Numbered from the stretch's first letter, positions 26,642 through 38,248 are shown. The stretch: DNA of 64,000 bases from Cryptosporangium aurantiacum (GCF_900143005.1 NZ_FRCS01000001.1:310001-374000), one strand, 5' to 3'. Numbers and translations: made by a program. Notes: generated from the letters alone by a model not told the origin.

Positions 26642-27616
26642 TCAGCCGCCGCAGCTCGACCCGCTCGACGAGGACGACGAACTGCACGACGACGAGGACG
26701 AACTGCACGAGGACGAGCTGCTGCACGACGAGGACGAACTGCCCGACGAGGAACTGCTGCACGACGACGACCCGGATCCGCTGTCAACCGTCGAACCGCT
26801 CGCGCCCACGTCCGAGTTCGGGATCCCGGCCTCCGTGGCGAACGCCGGGTCGGCGACGTACAGCGACGCGGCGCCGAACAGCGCGACGCCCATCGCCGCA
26901 CCGGTCGCTCCGTAGGCGTCGAAGGCCGGCCGGTACGACGGCCGGAGGTGTTCGTAGCGGCGAACTTCCTGCCGCACCGCCGTTCGACCGGCGTGCGTGG
27001 TGTCCGGGACGCTACCCAGCAGGAACACCAGCTCGACGAGGACCAGAACGAACACCAGCAACGTGAGGACGCCGACCGGCTCGCCACGCGCAACCCCGGC
27101 GAACCACCGCACGACCCCGAGTACCAGCACCGGCACCAGAAGCAGCCCGGAGAGCCGGTAATACGCGCGCTGCGCCGCGGTGGTGGCGAGCCCGTCCTGC
27201 TCCAACCGGGCCCGCGCGGCGCCGATCGCGGCCGCCACGTGCCCGTCGGCCAGGATCGTCCACAGCCGGGTGCGCCCGGAGGCGATCGCCCACAGGGTGG
27301 CCGCCTCCACCGAGCCCAGCCCGTCGGCGGTCGACCTGCTCGCCACGATGCCGCCGCCGGCAGCCGCGGTGACCAGGTGGCGGGCGCGCAACGTGGCGAT
27401 CGCGGTCGGGACGGCGAGCCACGGTCCGCCGCTCAGCAACGCGACCAGCAGGGGATCGGTGATCGGGCGGAGCGTCTGCGGCGCCGGGCCGCGAGTGAGC
27501 GCGTGCCGGATCACCACCGTGGCCCCGATCGCCACCCCGGCGAGGACGACGTAGATCAGGAGGAACGCGGGACCGGAGATGCCCCAGGTGTCACCGGGAG
27601 CCGCGAAGGTTCTCAT
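26642..27616 (-). CDS. TIGR04222-type membrane protein with Ser/Cys tail (copy B)
   Basis: This 324-residue paralogue of copy A shares the start (MRTFAAPGDTWGISG), the LRARHLVTAAAGG loop, and hydrophobic segments LLIYVVLAGVAIGATVVI, LLLVPVLVLGVV, LLVFVLVLVELVFLLG and AAMGVALFGAASLY. Its tail after about residue 275 is nearly pure serine with five cysteines spaced 12, 6, 7 and 11 residues apart and ends GSSCGG. GGGAGG precedes ATG 27616. The start lies inside the end of the channel gene (26-base overlap), and copy A follows after 121 bases. Tandem duplication followed by tail divergence is likely. Confidence 0.8.
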   Translation of the reverse strand: MRTFAAPGDTWGISGPAFLLIYVVLAGVAIGATVVIRHALTRGPAPQTLRPITDPLLVALLSGGPWLAVPTAIATLRARHLVTAAAGGGIVASRSTADGLGSVEAATLWAIASGRTRLWTILADGHVAAAIGAARARLEQDGLATTAAQRAYYRLSGLLLVPVLVLGVVRWFAGVARGEPVGVLTLLVFVLVLVELVFLLGSVPDTTHAGRTAVRQEVRRYEHLRPSYRPAFDAYGATGAAMGVALFGAASLYVADPAFATEAGIPNSDVGASGSTVDSGSGSSSCSSSSSGSSSSSCSSSSSCSSSSSSCSSSSSSSGSSCGG

Positions 27617-29636
27617 CGGGGGCCTCCCTGCCGTCGGCCGCGGGGTCCCCTCGCGGAACGTTCTGGTCTGCTCGGCGGTCGAGGATCGCACGCAGCGACG
27701 ACCAGGGGCTCCACGGTGTCGTCACCGCGACAGGCCCGGACCGCCACCGGCCCGCCAACCGCGCCGACACCGGGCGGAACCGACGTCCGGCCGGCGCTCC
27801 GTACGGCGGACCGGCGTCCTCCGGAACACCGCCCGCGTCCGGAACGTCGCTCGTCGCCCCCGTGCGCAACAGCACGTCGGTCAGCCCGGCTCGGGTCGCC
27901 ACCAGTAACACGGTGTCTCCGGCGGCGACCGTGGCGTCCGGGCGGGGATGCCAGGTCAGGGTCCGCGTCCGTCCGGCGCCTGCGCGGCCACCGTTGCGCG
28001 GTGCCGCCACCTCCCGGACGTGGCCGAAGACCCGCACGCGGCCGGACTGCTCCAGGTCGCTCAACGGCTGCTGGTCGGCGGGGCTGCCGGGCCCGACCGG
28101 TACCTCGGCGACCAGCAGCACGCCCCGGCCGTGCCCGATCGCGGCCTTGACCTCGCGGCCGAGCATCGCGGCGAGGAAGACCGGCGCGGCCGCGGCCGAG
28201 ACCGACAGCGAGACGGCCTGCGGCAGCGCGCCGGTGATGCGGTCGGAGAGGTCCTGGTCGAACAGCCGGAGGACGATGCGGAGGTCCTGGTCCATCGCCC
28301 ACACCGCGAGCCCGACCTCGACGTTCGCCACGTCGTCGTCGGTCGCCGCGACCACGCTGCGCGCCCGGTGCGCCCTGGCGGCGCGCAGCGTGTGCTCGTC
28401 GCTGGCGTCCCCGCGCACGACCGGGACGCCCAGCCGCCGCGACACGGCCGCGACCGAGGCGTCCGGATCAGTGTCGATCCCGACCACCGGAACCCCAGCG
28501 GCCCGGAGCTGTTCGACCATCCGGAGGCCCACCGTCCCCAGCCCGCAGACGACGACGTGCCCGGTGACCCGGCCGACCGAGGGCCCGAACGTGCCCGCCA
28601 ACCGGCTGCCGAGCAGGTCGTCGACCGCGAACGCGGTGATCAACGCGATCAGGACGACGCCGGCCAGCATCGAACCGGCCACGAACAGCGTGACCGCGGC
28701 GCCCGCGCGCTCGACCCCGTCCGGCGCTCCGGTGGTGAGCGTGGAGACCATTCCGTAGAACGAGTTGAGCCAGCTCAGCCCCAGCCCGTCCTTGAGCACG
28801 AAGGAACCGACCGCCACCAGCGCGGACAGGCCGGCGAGCGTCCATCGCAGACGGCCGCTCGCCCACCGGGTGAACCCGCCGGGCCAGCGCATCCGGCGGC
28901 GGGTGACGTCGGCCACCCGCAGCGCCGGTTCGCCGAGCACGAGTTCGGCGTCCGTGCAGTCGCGGTCGGGCAGCAGCGCGGTGCCCTCCGGTGCGGCCGG
29001 ATCGGTGCGGGCGAGGACGACGTACGGGCTGCCTGCGACGGTTTCGGGCGGTCCCGCGTTGAGTGTGCGGCCGCCGATCTCGATCAGCTGCTGTCCGTCG
29101 CCGAGCGCGGCGTCGACGAACGACGGTGCCGCGATCAGCGACGACGAGAGCACGGTGCAGTCGTGGCCGAACAGACCCTCGACGCGGCGCGCGAGCTTCT
29201 CGTCGAACATCCGGATCACCAGGCGGATCTCCGGGTTCAGCTCGCGGGCGGCCAGCGCGGCGTGCAGGTTCCCGACGTCGTCGTCGGCCAGTAGCACGAG
29301 CGCCGACGCGCTCGGAACCCCGGCGGCCTCCAGCACCGCTTTGTCCCGCCCGGAACCGGTGCGGACCGTCGCTCCGGACCGTCGGAGGTGGGGGACGAAC
29401 GGCCCCTCCAGGTCCGGCACGACGACCGTGACCCATCCCGTCTCCGATGAGGACGCCGGGCGAGCGGCCGGCCGTGCGGACGGAAGCCGACGGAGCCGGG
29501 AACCGTTGGCCGGCATCGTGGTCGGCTTCCTACCGGTCGCGACGTCCTCCAGCTTGCCGAGCTCCTCGACCAGCCGAACGGCTAGCGCATCGGAGCCCAC
29601 CAGAACGACCGGCGGGTGTGACCCCGTTAACTCCAT
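27591..29636 (-). CDS. RCK (TrkA-N) channel-like protein, CASTOR/POLLUX-like
   Basis: The 681-residue protein has an N-terminal Rossmann-like RCK domain (about 9-200, with VVLVGSDALAVRLVEELG), two transmembrane helices (about 262-283 and 314-338) flanking a pore-like loop (STLTTGAPDG, 298-307), and a second RCK domain beginning HVVVCGLGTVGLRMVEQL at 360. The loop lacks the potassium filter TVGYG, so ion selectivity is uncertain; CASTOR/POLLUX-type channels or NAD-dependent ion regulators are the nearest idea. It heads the minus-strand series leading into the TIGR04222/DUF692 genes and shares a 255-base promoter region with amt. Confidence 0.78.
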   Translation of the reverse strand: MELTGSHPPVVLVGSDALAVRLVEELGKLEDVATGRKPTTMPANGSRLRRLPSARPAARPASSSETGWVTVVVPDLEGPFVPHLRRSGATVRTGSGRDKAVLEAAGVPSASALVLLADDDVGNLHAALAARELNPEIRLVIRMFDEKLARRVEGLFGHDCTVLSSSLIAAPSFVDAALGDGQQLIEIGGRTLNAGPPETVAGSPYVVLARTDPAAPEGTALLPDRDCTDAELVLGEPALRVADVTRRRMRWPGGFTRWASGRLRWTLAGLSALVAVGSFVLKDGLGLSWLNSFYGMVSTLTTGAPDGVERAGAAVTLFVAGSMLAGVVLIALITAFAVDDLLGSRLAGTFGPSVGRVTGHVVVCGLGTVGLRMVEQLRAAGVPVVGIDTDPDASVAAVSRRLGVPVVRGDASDEHTLRAARAHRARSVVAATDDDVANVEVGLAVWAMDQDLRIVLRLFDQDLSDRITGALPQAVSLSVSAAAAPVFLAAMLGREVKAAIGHGRGVLLVAEVPVGPGSPADQQPLSDLEQSGRVRVFGHVREVAAPRNGGRAGAGRTRTLTWHPRPDATVAAGDTVLLVATRAGLTDVLLRTGATSDVPDAGGVPEDAGPPYGAPAGRRFRPVSARLAGRWRSGPVAVTTPWSPWSSLRAILDRRADQNVPRGDPAADGREAPDENLRGSR

Positions 29637-29735
29637 ACAGGCGACCTCGGAGTGAGAACAGTGGGCGTCATGCCCGGGATGGTACGGATTTCTGCAGGTC
29701 AGCGCGCCGCCACGTGAAATCCGTGTGGGGAAGAG

Positions 29736-29772
29736 TTAACTGGCAAGAAACACAGCGTCACGAACAAGAAAC
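29736..29772 (+). promoter_or_regulatory. GlnR-type operator upstream of amt
   Basis: TTAAC-n6-GAAAC (29736-29751) and GTCAC-n6-GAAAC (29757-29772) match the two half-sites of the actinobacterial GlnR box (gTnAC-n6-GAAAC, repeated). The gap between the two halves is five bases, not the usual six. GlnR activates amt genes under nitrogen limitation, so the site fits the downstream operon. It lies 120 bases before the amt ATG. Confidence 0.72.
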
Positions 29773-29891
29773 TCCTCTGAACGCCCGTCGAAACGTCCTC
29801 GCACCACGCTGGCGTCGACGCAGGCGAAGGGTTACCCGGCCCTAACCAGTCTGCGGTGACCCCCACATCTTTGTTCCTCGGAAGGAGGGGC

Positions 29892-31229
29892 ATGGAAATC
29901 AACTCCGGCGATACCGCCTGGATCCTCGCCAGCAGCGCCCTCGTCCTACTCATGACGCCGGGTCTGGCGCTCTTCTACGGCGGGATGACCCGCGCGAAGA
30001 GCGTCCTCAACATGATGATGATGAGCTTCGGTGCGCTCGGGCTCGTCACGGTCCTCTGGATGCTCTACGGCTACTCGCTCGCGTTCGACGACGACGCCTT
30101 CGGTGGCCTCGTCGGCGGCCTGGGCAAGATCGGCCTGAAGGGCACGCTCACCGGGGTCTCCGGCACGCTGCCCGAGACCGTGTTCGCCTCCTTCCAGCTC
30201 ATGTTCGCGGTGATCACCGTCGCACTGATCTCCGGTGCGATCGCGGACCGGGCCAAGTTCGGCGCGTGGATGATCTTCGCCGGCGTCTGGGCGACGCTGG
30301 TCTACTTCCCGGTCGCCCACTGGGTGTTCGCGTTCGACGGCGACACCACGCAGGGTGGCTGGATCGCCAACGACCTGCAGGCGCTGGACTTCGCCGGTGG
30401 GACCGCGGTCCACATCAACGCCGGTGCCGCCGGCCTGGCGCTCGCGCTGGTGCTCGGCAAGCGCAAGGGTTGGCCGCGGGAGAGCTTCAAGCCGCACAAC
30501 CTGCCGCTGGTCCTGCTCGGTGCCGGTCTGCTGTGGTTCGGCTGGTTCGGCTTCAACGCCGGTTCGGCCGTCGCCGCCAACAACACCGCGGGCATCGCGT
30601 TCATCAACACGCAGGTCGCCACCGCTGCCGCGGTGCTGTCCTGGCTCGTGATCGAGAAGGTCCGCGACAAGCACGCCACCACCCTGGGTGCGGCGTCGGG
30701 TGCGGTCGCCGGTCTCGTCGCGATCACCCCCGCCTGTGGTTCGGTCAACCCGGTCGGTGCGCTGATCATCGGTCTGCTGGCCGGTGCGGTCTGCGCCCTG
30801 GCCGTCGGTCTCAAGTACCGCCTCGGGTTCGACGACTCGCTCGACGTCGTCGGCGTCCACCTGGTCGGCGGTCTGGCCGGCTCGCTGCTGATCGGTCTGC
30901 TCGCCACCGACACCGTCGTGGCCGACACCAACGGTCTGTTCTACGGCGGCGGCCTCGGTCTGCTGGGCAAGCAGGCAGTCGCCTCGTTCGCGGTCCTGGG
31001 CTACTCGTTCGTCGTCACCTACATCATCGGCTTCATCATCAAGAAGACGATCGGTTTCCGGGTGGACGAGGAAGCGGAGATCGAGGGCATCGACACCGCG
31101 GTCCACGCGGAGTCGGCCTACGACTTCGTGTCGGGCAGCAGCCTCCGCTCGGGCGTCGTCGGTGGTCCGGCCCCGGCTGGTATCAACGACCAGAGCGTCC
31201 GCGAAGCGGCTCCGGCCGGTAAGGAGTAG
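29892..31229 (+). CDS. amt: Ammonium transporter
   Basis: Amt conducts ammonium/ammonia across the membrane. The 445-residue protein has the eleven-helix family layout, with the opening SGDTAWILASSALVLLMTPGLALFYGG, twin-His channel motifs FAGGTAVHINAGAAGLA and VVGVHLVGGLAG, and the conserved WFGWFGFNAGSA. ATG 29892 is preceded by GAAGGAGG; an extension to 29856 is rejected. glnB follows after six bases, and the pair is followed by glnD. A GlnR-type operator lies upstream. Confidence 0.97.
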   Translation: MEINSGDTAWILASSALVLLMTPGLALFYGGMTRAKSVLNMMMMSFGALGLVTVLWMLYGYSLAFDDDAFGGLVGGLGKIGLKGTLTGVSGTLPETVFASFQLMFAVITVALISGAIADRAKFGAWMIFAGVWATLVYFPVAHWVFAFDGDTTQGGWIANDLQALDFAGGTAVHINAGAAGLALALVLGKRKGWPRESFKPHNLPLVLLGAGLLWFGWFGFNAGSAVAANNTAGIAFINTQVATAAAVLSWLVIEKVRDKHATTLGAASGAVAGLVAITPACGSVNPVGALIIGLLAGAVCALAVGLKYRLGFDDSLDVVGVHLVGGLAGSLLIGLLATDTVVADTNGLFYGGGLGLLGKQAVASFAVLGYSFVVTYIIGFIIKKTIGFRVDEEAEIEGIDTAVHAESAYDFVSGSSLRSGVVGGPAPAGINDQSVREAAPAGKE

Positions 31230-33885
<2,656 letters not shown>

Positions 33886-33889
33886 GGCG

Positions 33890-34870
33890 TCACGCGGTCC
33901 CGTTCCCCGGCGCAGCACGGAAAGTGCGGCGGTACGCGCCGGGGGACGTACCGACCGACGCGGCGAAATGCTGCCGTAGCGACGCGGTCGTCCCGAAGCC
34001 GGCCCGGTGGGCGATCCGCTCCACGGACAGGTCGGTCTCCTCCAGCAGGTGGCGGGCCCGGTCCACCCGGTGCGCGGTCAGCCACGTCCCCGGTGCCTGC
34101 CCGGTCTCCTGCCGGAACCGCCGGGTGAACGTCCGGACGCTCATCCCGGCGTGCGCGGCCAGCGTCGCGAGGTCGAGTGATTCGTTCAGGTGCTCCAGCG
34201 CCCAGGCGCGGGTCGAGCCGGTGGACGCGTCGGACGTGGCCGGCATCGGACGCTCGACGTACTGCGCCTGGCCGCCCTCGCGCCACGGCGGCGCCACGCA
34301 CCGCCGCGCCGCGTGGTTGGCCACCTCGCTGCCGTGGTCGCGCCGCACCAGGTGGAGGCACAGGTCGATACCCGCGGCGACCCCGGCCGAACTGGCGATC
34401 GGCCCGTCGTCGATGAACAGCACGTCGGGGTCGAGCGTCACCTGGGGGTAGCGGGCGCGGAATGCGTCCGCCCAGAGCCAGTGCGTGGTCGCGCGCCGTC
34501 CGTCCAGCAGGCCGGTCGCCGCGAGCACGAAAGCGCCGGTGCAGATCGACGCCGTCCGTGCGCCACGCGCGGCGGCCGCGCGCACCGCGTCCAGCGCCTC
34601 GGTCGGAAAGTCTCGCGTCCCGGCGGTCTTTCCGCGGATGCCGGGGATCAGCACGGTGTCGGCGGTCTCCAGCTCCTCCAGCCCGTACTTCGGCAGGATC
34701 GCGTAGCCGGCGGTGGTCTGCACTGGCGCGGCGCCCGGCGAGCACACGTGCACGCGGTAGAGCCCCTTGCCGCCCCGGTCGGCCGAGCCGAAGACTTGCC
34801 CGGGGATACCGGCGTCGAACGGGACCGCATCGTCGAGCAGGAGGACGGCAACGCGATGGCGAGCATCCAT
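33890..34870 (-). CDS. GlxA-type transcriptional regulator (DJ-1/PfpI plus AraC HTH)
   Basis: The 326-residue protein has an N-terminal DJ-1/PfpI-like domain (VAVLLLDDAVPFDAGIPGQVFG, ARTASICTGAFVLAATGLLDG) and a C-terminal AraC-type DNA-binding domain (LATLAAHAGMSVRTFTRRF, IAHRAGFGTTASLRQHF). The cysteine in SICTGA is at the nucleophile elbow, but GlxA proteins are regulators, not peptidases. It is divergent from the MFS gene across a 71-base gap, so it probably controls that transporter and itself. It ends four bases from glnD on the other strand. Confidence 0.85.
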   Translation of the reverse strand: MDARHRVAVLLLDDAVPFDAGIPGQVFGSADRGGKGLYRVHVCSPGAAPVQTTAGYAILPKYGLEELETADTVLIPGIRGKTAGTRDFPTEALDAVRAAAARGARTASICTGAFVLAATGLLDGRRATTHWLWADAFRARYPQVTLDPDVLFIDDGPIASSAGVAAGIDLCLHLVRRDHGSEVANHAARRCVAPPWREGGQAQYVERPMPATSDASTGSTRAWALEHLNESLDLATLAAHAGMSVRTFTRRFRQETGQAPGTWLTAHRVDRARHLLEETDLSVERIAHRAGFGTTASLRQHFAASVGTSPGAYRRTFRAAPGNGTA

Positions 34871-34941
34871 GGCCTGATTCTTTCACATGGTGTCTCGCGG
34901 GCCACTGGTCGGACGCAGAGCCGTCGGCGAAGCTGGTTGCC

Positions 34942-36258
34942 GTGGTCAACTCCGCTGCCGCTGTGAAGCCCAGGATCCACCGCGCCTGGCTGGTCGCCGC
35001 CGTCGCGTTCGTCGCGCTGGTCGGCGCCGCCGCGTTCCGCGCCGCGCCGAGCGTCCTGATCCTTCCGTTGCAGGAGGAGTTCGGCTGGTCGACGGCCGAC
35101 ATCTCGCTCGCGGTCACGGTCAATCTCGTGCTGTTCGGGCTCACCGCTCCGTTCGCCGCCGCGCTGATCCAGCGGCTCGGCCTGCGCTGGGTGACCACCG
35201 GCGCGTTGCTGCTGGTCTCGGCTGGTGCGGCGGCCACGGTCGGGATGACCGCGCGCTGGCAGCTCGTGCTCTGCTGGGGCGTCCTGGTCGGGCTCGGCAC
35301 CGGGTCGATGGCGCTGGTGTTCGCCGCCTCGGTCGCCGACCGGTGGTTCGTCGCCCGGCGCGGCCTGGTGGTCGGCATCCTCACCGCGGGCAGCGCCACC
35401 GGCCAGCTGGTCTTCCTGCCGCCGGTGGCCGCGCTGGCCGAGTCCCAGGGCTGGCGGGTCGCGTCGCTGGCGGTCAGCGCGTGCGCCCTCGCGGTGGTGC
35501 CACTCGTCGTGTTGTTCCTCCGCGACCGGCCGGAGGATGTCGGGCTGACCCGGTACGGCACCGACGAGCCGAGCCCCGAGCGTTCCACCAGCACGGGCGC
35601 TGTCCGTTCCGCCTTCGGTGGCCTCGCGCTCGGCGTCCGAAGCGGTACGTTTTGGCTGTTGGTGGGCGGGTTCGCGATCTGCGGAGCGTCGTCCAACGGG
35701 TTGATCGGAACCCACCTCGTGCCGGCGGCGCACGACCACGGCCTGCCCACGACGGCGGCGGCGAGCCTGCTCGCGATGATCGGGATCTTCGACATCGTCG
35801 GGACGATCGCGTCCGGCTGGCTTACCGACCGCTACGACCCGCGGCTGCTGCTGCTCGTGTACTACGGGCTGCGTGGTGCGTCGCTGCTGTTGCTCCCGGC
35901 GCTGATGCCGTCGCTGGGGCACGGCGTGGGGCCGACGATGCTGCTGTTCATCGTGTTCTACGGGTTGGACTGGGTGGCCACCGTGCCGCCGACGGTGGCG
36001 CTCTGCCGGCAGGCGTTCGGCGATCGCGCGCCGGTCGTTTTCGGGTGGGTGTTCGCGTCCCACCAGCTCGGCGCGGCGCTGATGGCGACCGGTGCCGGGT
36101 GGATTCGGGACACGTTCGGCACGTACACGCCCGCCTGGTACGCCGCCGGTGCGCTGTGCCTTCTCGCCGCCACTCTCTCGGTCGGCGTCGGCCGGGGTCG
36201 AGGGGCGGCTACGCTCAAGGGGAAGGATTTGAGCCCAGTAGTGGCCACAGCCAGCTGA
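34942..36258 (+). CDS. MFS transporter
   Basis: The 438-residue protein has twelve predicted membrane helices in two halves split by a charged loop (RDRPEDVGLTRYGTDEPSPE). The pattern (LQEEFGWSTADISLAVTV, GLGTGSMALVFAASVADRWF, GWRVASLAV, SGWLTDRYDPR) resembles the monocarboxylate/oxalate-formate-like branch of the major facilitator superfamily. The substrate is unknown. GTG 34942 is the likely start, though the ribosome site is weak. It is paired divergently with the GlxA-type regulator and ends 14 bases before ffh. Confidence 0.82.
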   Translation: MVNSAAAVKPRIHRAWLVAAVAFVALVGAAAFRAAPSVLILPLQEEFGWSTADISLAVTVNLVLFGLTAPFAAALIQRLGLRWVTTGALLLVSAGAAATVGMTARWQLVLCWGVLVGLGTGSMALVFAASVADRWFVARRGLVVGILTAGSATGQLVFLPPVAALAESQGWRVASLAVSACALAVVPLVVLFLRDRPEDVGLTRYGTDEPSPERSTSTGAVRSAFGGLALGVRSGTFWLLVGGFAICGASSNGLIGTHLVPAAHDHGLPTTAAASLLAMIGIFDIVGTIASGWLTDRYDPRLLLLVYYGLRGASLLLLPALMPSLGHGVGPTMLLFIVFYGLDWVATVPPTVALCRQAFGDRAPVVFGWVFASHQLGAALMATGAGWIRDTFGTYTPAWYAAGALCLLAATLSVGVGRGRGAATLKGKDLSPVVATAS

Positions 36259-36272
36259 CCCCGTGAGGACCG

Positions 36273-37802
36273 ATGTTCGACACGCTCTCCGACCGGCTCT
36301 CCGCCGTCTTCACTTCGCTCCGTGCGAAGGGTCGCCTGACCGACGCCGACATCGACAAGTCCACGCGGGAGATCCGGGTGGCGTTGCTCGAGGCTGACGT
36401 CGCGCTGCCGGTCGTCAAGGCGTTCGTCCAGTCGGTCAAGCACCGGGCGCGCGGCGCGGAGGTCCACCAGGCCCTCAACCCGGCGCAGCAGGTCGTCAAG
36501 ATCGTCAACGAGGAGCTGATCGGCATCCTCGGCGGCGAGACCCGTCGGCTGCAGTACGCGAAGAACCCGCCGACCGTGATCCTGCTGGCCGGTCTGCAGG
36601 GTGCCGGTAAGACGACGCTCGCCGGCAAGCTGGCGCTCTGGCTGCGCAAGCAGGGGCACGCGCCGCTGCTGGTCGCGGCCGACCTCCAGCGTCCGAACGC
36701 GGTGCAGCAGCTGCAGGTCGTCGGTGGCCGGGCCGAGGTCGAGGTGTTCGCGCCCGAGCCCGGTAGCGGCGTCGGCGACCCGGTGGACGTCGCCCGGCGC
36801 TCGATCGACTTCGCCCAGCGTCAGCAGCACGACATCGTGATCGTCGACACCGCGGGTCGCCTCGGTATCGACGCCGACATGATGGCGCAGGCCGCGGCGA
36901 TCCGGGACGCGGTCAACCCGGACGAGATCCTGTTCGTGGTCGACGCGATGATCGGTCAGGACGCGGTGACCACCGCCCAGGCGTTCAAGGACGGCGTCGG
37001 CTTCAGCGGCGTCGTGCTGACCAAGCTGGACGGTGACGCCCGCGGTGGTGCCGCGCTGTCGGTGCGGCACGTCACCGGCGAGCCGATCATGTTCGCGTCC
37101 TCCGGCGAGAAGCTGGACGACTTCGACGTCTTCCACCCCGACCGGATGGCCTCGCGCATCCTCGGGATGGGCGACATGCTGACGCTGATCGAGCAGGCCG
37201 AGCAGGTCTTCGACGCCGAGCAGCAGCAACGCATGAGCGAGAAGATGCTCGGCGAGGGTGACTTCACGCTCGACGACTTCCTCGAGCAGATGGTCGCGGT
37301 CAAGAAGATGGGCCCGATCAGCAACGTGCTCGGGATGCTGCCCGGCATGAACCAGATGAAGGGCCAGCTCGACAACCTCGACGACAAGCACTTCGACCGG
37401 GTCGCCGCGGTGATCCGGTCGATGACGCCGGCCGAGCGGAACGACCCGAAGATCATCAACGGGTCGCGGCGCCTGCGCATCGCGAACGGTTCCGGTACCA
37501 CGGTCACCGACGTGAACCAGCTGGTCGAGCGGTTCTTCGAGGCGCGCAAGATGATGCGGCAGATGACCAGCCAGATGGGCTTCGGCGGGATGCGCCGTGG
37601 CGGCTCGTCGAAGAAGGGCAAGGGAAAGAAGGGTCGCAAGGGCGGTGGCGGCGGTCGTCCGCGGCAGCAGCTGCCCGGCGGCTTCCCGGCTGGGTTCCCC
37701 GGCGCGCTGCCCGCTGAGCCGCCGCCGGCGGCGGCCCCGGAGGCCCTGCCGGGTGGGTTCGAGATGCCGAAGATCGACTTCTCGAAGCTGCCGAAGAAGT
37801 AG
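36273..37802 (+). CDS. ffh: Signal recognition particle protein Ffh
   Basis: Ffh binds signal sequences and 4.5S RNA and delivers ribosomes to FtsY. The 509-residue protein has an N domain, a G domain with GLQGAGKTT (107-115), DLQRPNAVQQL, IVDTAGRLG and TKLDGDARGG, and a Met-rich M domain (about 330-450: MGPISNVLGMLPGMNQM). The C-terminus carries a basic KKGKGKKGRKGGGGG stretch and a Pro/Ala tail. Length and motifs are normal. The NYN-like gene starts three bases downstream. Confidence 0.97.
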   Translation: MFDTLSDRLSAVFTSLRAKGRLTDADIDKSTREIRVALLEADVALPVVKAFVQSVKHRARGAEVHQALNPAQQVVKIVNEELIGILGGETRRLQYAKNPPTVILLAGLQGAGKTTLAGKLALWLRKQGHAPLLVAADLQRPNAVQQLQVVGGRAEVEVFAPEPGSGVGDPVDVARRSIDFAQRQQHDIVIVDTAGRLGIDADMMAQAAAIRDAVNPDEILFVVDAMIGQDAVTTAQAFKDGVGFSGVVLTKLDGDARGGAALSVRHVTGEPIMFASSGEKLDDFDVFHPDRMASRILGMGDMLTLIEQAEQVFDAEQQQRMSEKMLGEGDFTLDDFLEQMVAVKKMGPISNVLGMLPGMNQMKGQLDNLDDKHFDRVAAVIRSMTPAERNDPKIINGSRRLRIANGSGTTVTDVNQLVERFFEARKMMRQMTSQMGFGGMRRGGSSKKGKGKKGRKGGGGGRPRQQLPGGFPAGFPGALPAEPPPAAAPEALPGGFEMPKIDFSKLPKK

Positions 37803-37805
37803 TCC

Positions 37806-38174
37806 TTGGCTCCGGTGCTGGTCGTCGACGGCGCGAACGTCGTCGGGTCGGTGCCGGACGGGTGGTGGCGCGATCGTGCCGGAGCCGCGGTGCGGTTGCG
37901 GGACGCGCTGGTGCCGGTAGCGGATGCCGGGCTGGATGGTGTTCCTGGGCCCGTGCGCGTCGTACTGGTCGTCGAGGGCGCGGCGCGCGGGGTCACCGGC
38001 GTGGACGGCGTCGAGGTCGTGTCGGCGCCGGGCAGCGGCGACGACACGATCGTCGAGGTGGCCGCTTCGGCGGACGGCCCGGTATGGGTGGTGACCGCCG
38101 ACCGAGCGTTGCGCGAGCGCGTACGCGCCGTCGGCGCTCACGTCGTCGGCCCGCGCGCGGTCCCGCGGCGCTGA
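37806..38174 (+). CDS. NYN/PIN-like putative nuclease domain protein
   Basis: The 122-residue protein starts at TTG 37806, three bases after ffh (GTG 37815 is an alternative). The N-terminal VLVVDGANVVGS, a central acidic GSGDDTIVEVA and VVTADRALRERVRAVG match the metal-site spacing of NYN/PIN-like RNA nucleases. Similar short ORFs behind ffh are often annotated as NTP pyrophosphohydrolase, for which I see no Nudix or MazG motif. Activity is unproven. Confidence 0.62.
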   Translation: MAPVLVVDGANVVGSVPDGWWRDRAGAAVRLRDALVPVADAGLDGVPGPVRVVLVVEGAARGVTGVDGVEVVSAPGSGDDTIVEVAASADGPVWVVTADRALRERVRAVGAHVVGPRAVPRR

Positions 38175-38248
38175 GCGATGCACATTTTGTGCCCCCGGGG
38201 CGGCACGGAATGTGCAGCGCTCGAGAGCGGTGGGCCAGAATCACGTGG

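Noticed and set aside
26084-28150. 688-codon plus-strand open frame
   Set aside because: It crosses two minus-strand membrane-protein genes and the end of the channel gene, and it shows no domain.
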